Shown here: positions 9,144 through 15,873 of the stretch, piece by piece
How positions within the stretch are numbered: the stretch's first letter is position 1
Layout: every line of letters begins with the position of its first letter
Notes under the pieces: model-generated
Seen by the model: the letters and a program-made list of their open reading frames with translations, nothing else
Database searches by the model: none
Told to the model about the DNA's origin: nothing
NCBI GenBank assembly: GCA_964591245.1
Contig: CAZPZZ010000021.1
Coordinates: 1-42,352 of the forward strand
Direction: 5' to 3'
Length of the DNA: 42,352 nucleotides
Source: CAZPZZ01 sp964591245
Lineage (GTDB): Bacteria; Acidobacteriota; Vicinamibacteria; Vicinamibacterales; UBA8438
Program-made: the position numbers and the translations under genes

Positions 9144-10001
9144 ATGCGTAAACAAGTTCGGATGCTTACAGCGGTCGCCACGCTCGGCGTGGCCGCTGCG
9201 ATCACAGTCATCAGCGCACAACAGGCAACACCACCACTAGGCATCGAAGAGGTCAAAGATGGCCTCTACATGGTGACCGGACCCGGGGGTAACGTCGGCG
9301 TCCGCGTGACAAGCGAAGGCGTCATCCTGATCGACAATAAATTCCCGCAAAATTTCGTGGAGATCCAGGATCGAGTCTCCGAGGTCACCAATCTCCCGGT
9401 ACGTTACGTCTTCAACACCCACCACCATGGCGACCATTCAGGAGGCAACGTTGAGTACCTCAAATTCGCCCAGGTAATCGCCCATCAAAACGCTCGGGAG
9501 AATATGGTTCGTGGTGACCAGCCCGGCCCTCCAGCGATCACCTTCACGGACCAGACGAGAGTCCATCTCGGCGACGCCGAGGTCCGCGCCTACTATATGG
9601 GCGAGGGGCACACCAACGGCGACTCGGTTATCTACTTTCCCGACCTGCGCACAGTGCACGGCGGCGACCTCTTGCACGGGATCGCGCCGTTCATCGACTA
9701 CGCGAACGGGGGCAACAGTGCGTCCTGGGTCGACACAGCAACTGGGATCCTGCAGCTCAATTTCGACACTGCGATTCCCGGCCATGGTGAACTCATGACC
9801 CGGGACGATGTCAGGGCGTTTCGTAACCAGATGATCGCCGTCCGCGAGCGCATGAGCACGCTCATCGGCAACGGAGTGACCAAGGAGAACGCCGCTGCGC
9901 GAATCAAGACGCCAGAACTGAGTTGGACTCAGGCAGAGAACGGCCTCTTCATGAGTCGAAGTATTCCTGGCTTCTACGACGAAATCGCCGCCGAACAGTA
10001 A
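9144..10001 (+). CDS. Exported metallo-beta-lactamase-fold hydrolase (second copy)
   Basis: A 285-residue MBL-fold protein with a Sec signal (M-R-K-Q then a hydrophobic stretch ending V-I-S-A-Q). The metal motif is H93-x-H95-x-D97-H98 within T-H-H-H-G-D-H. Further ligands lie in G-E-G-H-T-N-G-D and I-P-G-H-G-E. The ATG at 9144 is chosen because GAGG lies 6 to 9 bases upstream and the signal peptide begins there; the frame is open further upstream but without such support. It resembles the protein at 1512-2426 in order of motifs: an opening V-x-x-x-L-Y, then G-G-N, then the HxHxDH strand. They are likely paralogues, though not recent ones. Substrate unknown. It converges on the aminotransferase gene, with a hairpin between. 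Confidence 0.88.
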   Translation: MRKQVRMLTAVATLGVAAAITVISAQQATPPLGIEEVKDGLYMVTGPGGNVGVRVTSEGVILIDNKFPQNFVEIQDRVSEVTNLPVRYVFNTHHHGDHSGGNVEYLKFAQVIAHQNARENMVRGDQPGPPAITFTDQTRVHLGDAEVRAYYMGEGHTNGDSVIYFPDLRTVHGGDLLHGIAPFIDYANGGNSASWVDTATGILQLNFDTAIPGHGELMTRDDVRAFRNQMIAVRERMSTLIGNGVTKENAAARIKTPELSWTQAENGLFMSRSIPGFYDEIAAEQ

Positions 10002-10099
10002 GCAGATCCACAGGAGGGCTCGGCGCGTGACCTACGCATTTCCGCCGATCACGTTCATGGGATATGGGCAGGATTCCCGCAACCCGGCCATCCAACCTC

Positions 10100-10136
10100 C
10101 CGCGTCACAGGCATGGTTCCCATCCCTGTGACGCGG
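10100..10136. terminator. Bidirectional hairpin between convergent genes
   Basis: Perfect 12-bp inverted repeat (CCGCGTCACAGG at 10100-10111 and its complement at 10125-10136). Inside the 13-base loop a C-C mismatch is followed by a further 4-bp ATGG/CCAT stem. It lies between the stops at 10001 and 10247 and has no T-run. Confidence 0.75.
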
Positions 10137-10246
10137 CCAGTCCCTCCGCAGCCGAACCAGTGGATTATTTGCGGGTGCTCGCATGACACGAACCCCGGCA
10201 CACGGCGAGACGATCACGAGGACACCTCCGTTCATCTCTATTCTGA

Positions 10247-11416
10247 CTACGACAGCTCTTCCAGATAGCGCATAGCCGCATCCACACCACGGGGTTGAAC
10301 CGGCATCTCACTCATTACCAATCCCATCTCCACACCGGCCAGCGTTCCCATTAAGCTCAGGTCGTTGAGATCACCGAGATGACCTATGCGAAACACCGTT
10401 CCAGCCAACCTGGCCAGGCCGACGCCGAGCGACATGTCGAACCGGTCCAACACTGCCCTGCGCAACCGGTCGGCGTCACACCCGGTCGGCATCTTCACCG
10501 CCGTAATTGACGCACTGTATTCATCCGGATTCTGACAAAGCACCTCGAGCCCCCATGCCCGAACCGCACGCCGGGTTGCTTCTGCGTGCCGTTCATGACG
10601 CGCGAACACAGCATCCAGTCCCTCCTCGCGCAACATGGCGAGGGCCTCCTGGAGCCCGTAGAGCAAATTTGTCGCCGGTGTATAGGGAAAAAACCCCTTC
10701 CCGTTCGCCGACAGCTGCGACGTCCAGTCCCAGTATGCCTGCGGCAGCGTGGCCTGTTCGTGGGCCGCTAACGCTTTCTCGCTGACAGCATTAAAACTCA
10801 GTCCTGGTGGCAACATGAGCCCCTTCTGAGACGCGCCAACGGTGACGTCTACCGACCAGTCATCATGCCGGTAATCGATGGACCCCAGCGAGGAAATCGT
10901 ATCGACCATGAACAGCGCAGGGTGATTGGCCCCATCGATCGCCTGTCGAATCGCTGCAATCCGGCTCGCAACCCCTGTCGAGGTCTCGTTATGGACAGCA
11001 CACACCGCCTTGATCGCGTGGTTCCGATCCTCGGCTAGCCGTGTCTCCACCACCTGCGGATCTACCCCGTGGCGCCAATCACCCGGAACCCACTCGACAC
11101 GCAGCGACAGACGCTCCGCAATCTGCTTCCACAGGGTGGCGAAGTGTCCGGTTTCGAACATCAGCACCTGATCGCCGGGAGACAGCGTGTTGACCAAGGC
11201 CGCCTCCCACGCCCCTGTGCCAGATGCCGGGTAGATGACAACCGGGCCAGTCGTCCGGAAGACTTCACGCACTCCACTCAACAACTCCTGACCGAGCAGC
11301 TGAAACTCCGGCCCACGATGGTCCATTGTTGGACGGGACATCGCCCGTAGCACCCGATCGGGTACATTGGTCGGTCCCGGAATCTGCAAGAAATGACGTC
11401 CAGCGTGATAAGACAT
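10247..11416 (-). CDS. Alanine/serine-glyoxylate aminotransferase family protein
   Basis: A 389-residue class V PLP aminotransferase. The opening Q-I-P-G-P-T-N-V-P and the M-D-H-R-G-P-E-F motif are typical of the alanine-glyoxylate and serine-glyoxylate aminotransferases. The PLP lysine is K198 in G-A-S-Q-K-G-L-M, preceded by M-V-D-T-I-S-S-L-G carrying the cofactor-ring aspartate. The expected reaction is transfer of an amino group from serine or alanine to glyoxylate, giving glycine. It is cytoplasmic. It is divergent from a 2-hydroxyacid dehydrogenase that could make glyoxylate from glycolate, so the pair may form a glycolate-to-glycine route; that link is inference. The ATG at 11416 has no clear Shine-Dalgarno sequence. 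Confidence 0.88.
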   Translation of the reverse strand: MSYHAGRHFLQIPGPTNVPDRVLRAMSRPTMDHRGPEFQLLGQELLSGVREVFRTTGPVVIYPASGTGAWEAALVNTLSPGDQVLMFETGHFATLWKQIAERLSLRVEWVPGDWRHGVDPQVVETRLAEDRNHAIKAVCAVHNETSTGVASRIAAIRQAIDGANHPALFMVDTISSLGSIDYRHDDWSVDVTVGASQKGLMLPPGLSFNAVSEKALAAHEQATLPQAYWDWTSQLSANGKGFFPYTPATNLLYGLQEALAMLREEGLDAVFARHERHAEATRRAVRAWGLEVLCQNPDEYSASITAVKMPTGCDADRLRRAVLDRFDMSLGVGLARLAGTVFRIGHLGDLNDLSLMGTLAGVEMGLVMSEMPVQPRGVDAAMRYLEELS

Positions 11417-11461
11417 ATCGTGGGCTCGCTCTACCGCGTACGAAGGGAATGAATTTAGGAA

Positions 11462-11482
11462 GACAGAGGGCTGTCCTCTGTC
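11462..11482. promoter_or_regulatory. Candidate operator, perfect 8-bp inverted repeat
   Basis: GACAGAGG, a 5-base spacer (GCTGT), then CCTCTGTC. It lies in the 85-base gap between the divergent aminotransferase and dehydrogenase genes and ends 7 bases before the -10 box at 11490. A dimeric repressor or activator bound here could control both directions. The regulator is not in the window. Confidence 0.6.
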
Positions 11483-11489
11483 GCAGGAT

Positions 11490-11495
11490 TATACT
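11490..11495 (+). promoter_or_regulatory. -10 box TATACT of a probable leaderless transcript
   Basis: TATACT ends 6 bases before the ATG at 11502, so transcription would begin at or next to the start codon. No Shine-Dalgarno sequence is present. This spacing is the pattern of leaderless bacterial genes. No recognisable -35 hexamer is present; the inverted repeat occupies that region. Confidence 0.6.
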
Positions 11496-11501
11496 CGCCA
11501 G

Positions 11502-14417
11502 ATGAACCAAGACCTGCAGCGAGACCTGGAAGCCTCTGTCGAAGGCGAGGTCCGCTTTGACACCCTGACCCGGGCCCTGTACTCCACCGACGCCAGCGTC
11601 TACCGGATCGAGCCACAAGGCGTCGTTGTCGTACGCCACCGGGACGACGTGGTGCGAACTATCGAGATCGCACGACAGCACGGAGTATCCATCACCGCTC
11701 GCGGTGGTGGAACGTCACAGGCGGGACAGGCCATCGGCCCGGGCGTTCAACTGGACACGGCCAAATATTTCAACCGCGTGCTCGAAGTCAATACGACCGA
11801 GCGCTGGGCGCACATTGAGCCCGGAATCGTCCTCGACGAACTGAACGCCCAGCTGGCTCCACACCGACTGCGGTTCGCCCCAGACATCTCCACAGCAAAC
11901 CGCGCGACCGTGGGTGGCATGATCAGCAACAATTCTAGCGGCGCACGATCGGTGATCTACGGCAAGACCATCGACCACGTCCTAGACCTGCACGTTGCAC
12001 TCAGCGATGGCTCGATTGCACATCTGCGCCCCCTCGATACTGAGGAACTGGAAGCCATGTGCCGCGCGAACACCCTAGAAGGCGAGTGCTATCGCACCAT
12101 ACGTCGCCTGGGCGTGGCCCACGCCGCCGAGGTAGACCGCCGCTATCCAAAGATTCTGCGTCGCGTGGGTGGCTACAACCTCGACCGCTTTACCGGCCCA
12201 GACCGCTCTTTCAATCTCGCCGAACTCATCGTCGGCTCAGAGGGCACGTTGGGCATGGTGGTCGAAGCAAGAGTCAAGTTGGTTCCCCTACCCAACGCCA
12301 AAGCCGTCTTGACCATCGAGTTCGACGATCTTCTCGACGCACTCGGCGCGACGCCAGTGATTCTTGAACATAATCCATCGGCTGTCGAGGTGATGGATCG
12401 GTTCATCCTGGACCACGCTCGAGAAAGCCCGACGCTCGACACACTCCGACGCGCAGTACTTCACAGCGACGAAACGCCTGGTGCACTCCTCTGTGTTGAG
12501 GTCTACGCAGACGAAGCCGACACTCTGCCGTCCCGGCTGGAGGCGATCGAAAAAGACCTGCGTGCACGGAATATCAACGCACGAACAACACGGGCCATCG
12601 AGCCCGCCGCCCAGGCACGAATCTGGCGGCTCCGTCAATCGTCGCTAGGTCTCTCCATGGCCATGAAAGGTGATGCGAAGAGCATCTCCTTTGTTGAGGA
12701 CACCGCAGTTGCGCCATCCCGACTGCGTGACTACATCGATCGGTTTCTCCAGATCGTACAGCGCCACGGCAGCAAAACAGGCGTCTACGCCCACGCATCT
12801 GTCGGATGCCTGCACGTACGTCCCGTCGTCAATCTCAAGACGGAAGCGGGCATTCGCCAATTTGAGGCGATCGCCAACGACATCGCTGACCTTGTTCTCG
12901 AATTCGGAGGAGCCCTTTCCGGAGAACACGGGGACGGGCTGGTGCGTGGACCGTTCATTGAACGCATGTTCGGCACCGAGCTGTACGATGCCTTTCGAAC
13001 GATCAAACGCACGTTTGATCCAACGGGACTATTCAACCCAGGCAAGATCGTCGACTCACCGCCACTGACCTCGAACCTGCGCTATGGCACCACGTACCGC
13101 ACGCCGACGCCGGCCACCTATTTCGACTACTCATCGTTCGGAGGACTGGGCAGGGCCGTCGAGATGTGCAGTGGGGTCGGCGCCTGTCGCAAGACGATCG
13201 ACGGCACCATGTGTCCTTCGTATATGGCGACTCGGGACGAAGCCCACTCGACACGGGGTCGTGCGAATGCACTACGTACGGCGATGCGCGGGCAGATGGA
13301 TCAACAGGGCCTAACCGACGAACAGGTCTACGACACGCTCGATCTCTGCCTGGAATGTCGAGCCTGCAAGGCGGAATGTCCCGTAGGCGTTGACATGGCC
13401 CGCTTCAAAGCGGAGTTTCTCGCCGGCTACTACGAGCGTCGTGGCACCCCACTCCGGGCTCGCGTGCTGGGTCACATCCACGACCTCTCCGTCGCCGCAA
13501 GCTCGGTCGCTGGCCTGATCAACCCCTGGCTGAAGGCACCCTGGGTCCGGGCGCTCAACGAACGTCTATTCGGCATCGACCGTCGGCGGGCACTACCCGC
13601 ATGGGCGTCCCGCCCCCTGACCACCCGCTGGCGAGACCGGCCGCCGGCGGCAGCCCCCCCGGCGGTGGTCCTGTTCAACGACACCTTCACGAACTACTAC
13701 CACCCCGAGGTCGGACTGGCGGTTGCATCGCTCTGCGACCGTGCCGGGCTCGGGGTAGAACTCGCTCCCGACGCCTGTTGTGGGCGACCGCTCATCTCCC
13801 AGGGACTGCTGGGACAGGCACGACGCCGCGGGAGCCAGACCGTGTCCACACTCTATCCGCTCGCCACGAGCGGTCGCCCCCTCATCGTCATGGAGCCCAG
13901 CTGCCTCTCTGCACTCCGCGACGACCTTCCGGCGTTACTTGAAGGCGCCGACCGAGAGCGCGCACAGGAAGTCGCCAACGCGAGTGTGCTCTTCGAGGAA
14001 TGGTTGGAACGGGAACTGGCCGACAACCGCATCGAACTCACGTTCCGGCCCGGTCCCCGGCGCCTCTTACTCCACGGACACTGCCACCAGAAATCACTCG
14101 GCCTCGTGCCACCGGCGAAAGCCCTGCTCGCGCGTATCCCGAACACGGAGGTCGTGGATCTCGATGCCGGGTGTTGCGGCATGGCTGGATCATTTGGCTA
14201 CGCGCGCGAACATTTCGACGTCTCACAGCAGATCGGTGAACGACGCCTTCTTCCCGCCGCCCGTGCCCTCGAGGCCGACGAACGACTGATCGCCGCGGGC
14301 GTGTCCTGCCGCCACCAGGTGCACGATTTCGCCGAGGTCACCGCCCAACACCCAGCGGAACTACTCGCTGACCTGGCAACCCCCTCGACGCCCCCCCATG
14401 ATGAGAACAAGGCTTAA
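11502..14417 (+). CDS. FAD-linked 2-hydroxyacid dehydrogenase fused to Fe-S subunit (GlcD-GlcF / YdiJ type)
   Basis: A 971-residue two-part enzyme. Residues about 35-250 form the FAD-binding PCMH domain (R-G-G-G-T-S-Q-A-G and N-N-S-S-G-A-R-S). About 260-520 is the FAD-oxidase C-terminal domain, ending G-L-F-N-P-G-K-I. A ferredoxin-like part follows, with cysteines from C556 (C-S-G-V-G-A-C) and C616, C619, C622, C626 (C-L-E-C-R-A-C-K-A-E-C-P). Two CCG domains close it, with Cys pairs at 759-760 and 891-892. The layout and length match YdiJ-like and GlcD/GlcF-like proteins, which oxidise glycolate, D-lactate or D-2-hydroxyglutarate and pass electrons via Fe-S centres to quinone or another acceptor. 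There is no signal peptide, so it works at the inner face of the membrane. The start is supported by the leaderless promoter. Which hydroxyacid it uses is open; the neighbouring aminotransferase hints at glycolate. Confidence 0.9.
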   Translation: MNQDLQRDLEASVEGEVRFDTLTRALYSTDASVYRIEPQGVVVVRHRDDVVRTIEIARQHGVSITARGGGTSQAGQAIGPGVQLDTAKYFNRVLEVNTTERWAHIEPGIVLDELNAQLAPHRLRFAPDISTANRATVGGMISNNSSGARSVIYGKTIDHVLDLHVALSDGSIAHLRPLDTEELEAMCRANTLEGECYRTIRRLGVAHAAEVDRRYPKILRRVGGYNLDRFTGPDRSFNLAELIVGSEGTLGMVVEARVKLVPLPNAKAVLTIEFDDLLDALGATPVILEHNPSAVEVMDRFILDHARESPTLDTLRRAVLHSDETPGALLCVEVYADEADTLPSRLEAIEKDLRARNINARTTRAIEPAAQARIWRLRQSSLGLSMAMKGDAKSISFVEDTAVAPSRLRDYIDRFLQIVQRHGSKTGVYAHASVGCLHVRPVVNLKTEAGIRQFEAIANDIADLVLEFGGALSGEHGDGLVRGPFIERMFGTELYDAFRTIKRTFDPTGLFNPGKIVDSPPLTSNLRYGTTYRTPTPATYFDYSSFGGLGRAVEMCSGVGACRKTIDGTMCPSYMATRDEAHSTRGRANALRTAMRGQMDQQGLTDEQVYDTLDLCLECRACKAECPVGVDMARFKAEFLAGYYERRGTPLRARVLGHIHDLSVAASSVAGLINPWLKAPWVRALNERLFGIDRRRALPAWASRPLTTRWRDRPPAAAPPAVVLFNDTFTNYYHPEVGLAVASLCDRAGLGVELAPDACCGRPLISQGLLGQARRRGSQTVSTLYPLATSGRPLIVMEPSCLSALRDDLPALLEGADRERAQEVANASVLFEEWLERELADNRIELTFRPGPRRLLLHGHCHQKSLGLVPPAKALLARIPNTEVVDLDAGCCGMAGSFGYAREHFDVSQQIGERRLLPAARALEADERLIAAGVSCRHQVHDFAEVTAQHPAELLADLATPSTPPHDENKA

Positions 14418-14474
14418 GTCCCGGACACCACCTTGGAACGCCCTTTCGTACAGGCACAACACAAGAGAGAAGCC

Positions 14475-14840
14475 ATGAGCAAAGAGAACCTCGATCGTTT
14501 TATGAGTCGGATCGCCGGGAGTGACGAACTGCAGGCGAAGAACGGCGACGAGATTAGTGTGGAGACGATGATTGCGCTTGGTGCCGAGGAAGGGATTGAT
14601 TTCCGTGCTGAGGAATGCGGCGAATCGGACGAATTGACTGACGACAACTTGGAGGCGGTAGCCGGAGAATTCATCGTGCAGACTGGGAAAAATATCGGTC
14701 GTTACGGTATTTCTGACGAACCCGCGTTCGCGCCAAGGGGTTGGTACAGCATCTCTGATGAACCGCCTTTCGCGGGGGGCAGCGTCAAAGTGAAAGGCCT
14801 CGCTGCGGGCTCTCATCATGCCGCGTGGCTCACGGCCTAG
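14475..14840 (+). CDS. Nif11-type leader RiPP precursor peptide
   Basis: A 121-residue peptide. Residues 1-65 match the Nif11-like leader: M-S-K-E-N-L-D-R-F at the start, D-E-L-Q in the first helix, an A-L-G-A-E-E-G-I-D-F middle, then D-E-L-T-D-D-N-L-E-A-V-A-G-E. That last segment is the usual leader end, with G-E in place of the common G-G. The remaining 56 residues would be the core. It has no cysteine and holds two copies of Y-x-I-S-D-E-P-x-F-A at residues 77-86 and 91-100, then a Gly/Lys/His-rich tail. Nif11 leaders direct ribosomally made peptides to modifying enzymes and are then removed by a protease-exporter. No radical-SAM, YcaO, LanM, ATP-grasp or C39 peptidase gene is visible nearby. 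The gene begins 57 bases after the dehydrogenase, so it may be read through from it. The ATG at 14475 has a weak GAGAG upstream. Confidence 0.82.
   Translation: MSKENLDRFMSRIAGSDELQAKNGDEISVETMIALGAEEGIDFRAEECGESDELTDDNLEAVAGEFIVQTGKNIGRYGISDEPAFAPRGWYSISDEPPFAGGSVKVKGLAAGSHHAAWLTA
14703..14774 (+). repeat. Two in-frame copies of a decapeptide unit in the RiPP core
   Basis: Codons 77-86 and 91-100 encode Y-G-I-S-D-E-P-A-F-A and Y-S-I-S-D-E-P-P-F-A, with starts 14 codons apart. Three of the shared residues use different synonymous codons (Ile, Asp and the first Pro), so the copies are old and the peptide sequence appears to be conserved by selection. Confidence 0.85.
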
Positions 14841-14929
14841 CCGTGCTCGCGGCGCCGTCACTGGTATTCAGGCCCTGTCCGAGGCCCTCCGGGGTGACTT
14901 CTGGCGGACATCCGCGGGCAAAGCAGAGA

Positions 14930-14935
14930 TAAAAT
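14930..14935 (+). promoter_or_regulatory. Putative -10 element TAAAAT
   Basis: TAAAATCC 57 bases before the secreted VWFA-related gene, the same octamer as at 9094 and 15818. No clear -35. Confidence 0.35.
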
Positions 14936-14991
14936 CCTTGTATTGGTAGAAGAAAAACCCCTCACGGACGGGCTCGGATACCATTAGCACA

Positions 14992-15780
14992 ATGATGAGA
15001 ACCTTGAATATCTGCACCGGTGCGGCACTCGTCCTACTAACCGTAGCCTCCCACAGCCAGGGTCAGATAACCGGCCAGTTCCTGGTCACGGCGCAGGACA
15101 TTCACGGTAACTACATCACGGACCTCAGTACCGATGATCTCCGTCTTCAGCGAAACGGGGACCGCACCACCATCCTTGACGTCGTCGTCAGACCATCTGC
15201 GGTGCAGGCCGTGGTCATCTTCGAAGGACTGGCCGCAACCCAACGGCAGCTCAACGCCGCACTCGCGGCGTTCATCGGGGAGCTCCACATTGAGAGTGTG
15301 GTCGACATGCAAAGCGTCGAAGGAGAGCTTGATACTGCCATCATCCAGGCCATCGACGACCTGCATGGCCGCGACGTGGCGCGCCCGGTCATCGTCATGC
15401 TCGGACAGGCCAGCGAGATGGCCCGTTCAGATCTTCAATCGTCCCAAGTTCGAGGTCGCCGCAGAGCAGCCGACCTCCCCGGCGACCTTGACGGTATGCA
15501 ACAACAACTCGCCGACCACGGAATTTCGTTCTATGGGACGTCGGTCACCGAGGTCACCCTCGAACGCCTTCAAGGGCTGGCCCGAGCCAGTGGCGGACGT
15601 TTCGCCGTCATCGACAATCCTGACGACCTTGCAAACACGCTGGTGACCCTCGCGCAAGAGATCAGTTCGCAGCTGCTCGTCACGTACGAAGATGATCGAG
15701 AAGACGGGGCCATGCCGGAACTCATCCTGACCCGTCCCGAGTTACAGGTTCACGCCGTTCCCTTCTCGCCAATGCACTAG
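14992..15780 (+). CDS. Secreted VWFA-related protein
   Basis: A 262-residue protein with a signal peptide (hydrophobic L-V-L-L-T-V-A-S then S-Q-G-Q). It then has the strand V-T-A-Q-D-I-H-G-N-Y-I-T-D-L that opens the acidobacterial VWFA-related family (TIGR03436 type), where D-L-x-x-x-D-L-R-L follows. In typical members a von Willebrand A domain with a D-x-S-x-S metal site comes next. Here that position reads V-V-I-F-E-G-L-A, so the metal-dependent adhesion site is lost. The second half (G-I-S-F-Y-G-T-S, then S-G-G-R-F-A-V-I) still looks like VWA strands. The role is unknown, perhaps binding in the periplasm or at the surface. The start could be either of the tandem ATG codons at 14992 and 14995. 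The stretch 14841-14991 before it holds only the TAAAAT box. Confidence 0.65.
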   Translation: MMRTLNICTGAALVLLTVASHSQGQITGQFLVTAQDIHGNYITDLSTDDLRLQRNGDRTTILDVVVRPSAVQAVVIFEGLAATQRQLNAALAAFIGELHIESVVDMQSVEGELDTAIIQAIDDLHGRDVARPVIVMLGQASEMARSDLQSSQVRGRRRAADLPGDLDGMQQQLADHGISFYGTSVTEVTLERLQGLARASGGRFAVIDNPDDLANTLVTLAQEISSQLLVTYEDDREDGAMPELILTRPELQVHAVPFSPMH

Positions 15781-15817
15781 CATCGATACCGCTCCCCCCA
15801 CGGCATCCTTGCCAGAG

Positions 15818-15823
15818 TAAAAT
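15818..15823 (+). promoter_or_regulatory. Putative -10 element TAAAAT
   Basis: TAAAATCC 51 bases before the quinoprotein gene at 15874; the third copy of this octamer upstream of a secreted-protein gene on the plus strand. No clear -35. Confidence 0.35.
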
Positions 15824-15873
15824 CCAGACAGGACCACGTACACGAACGTACGTCCCGTTCTCGGAGATTACCC

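Noticed and set aside
14703..14774. Calling the peptide a spliceotide or graspetide
   Set aside because: No splicease, radical-SAM or ATP-grasp gene is visible; kept only as a hypothesis.
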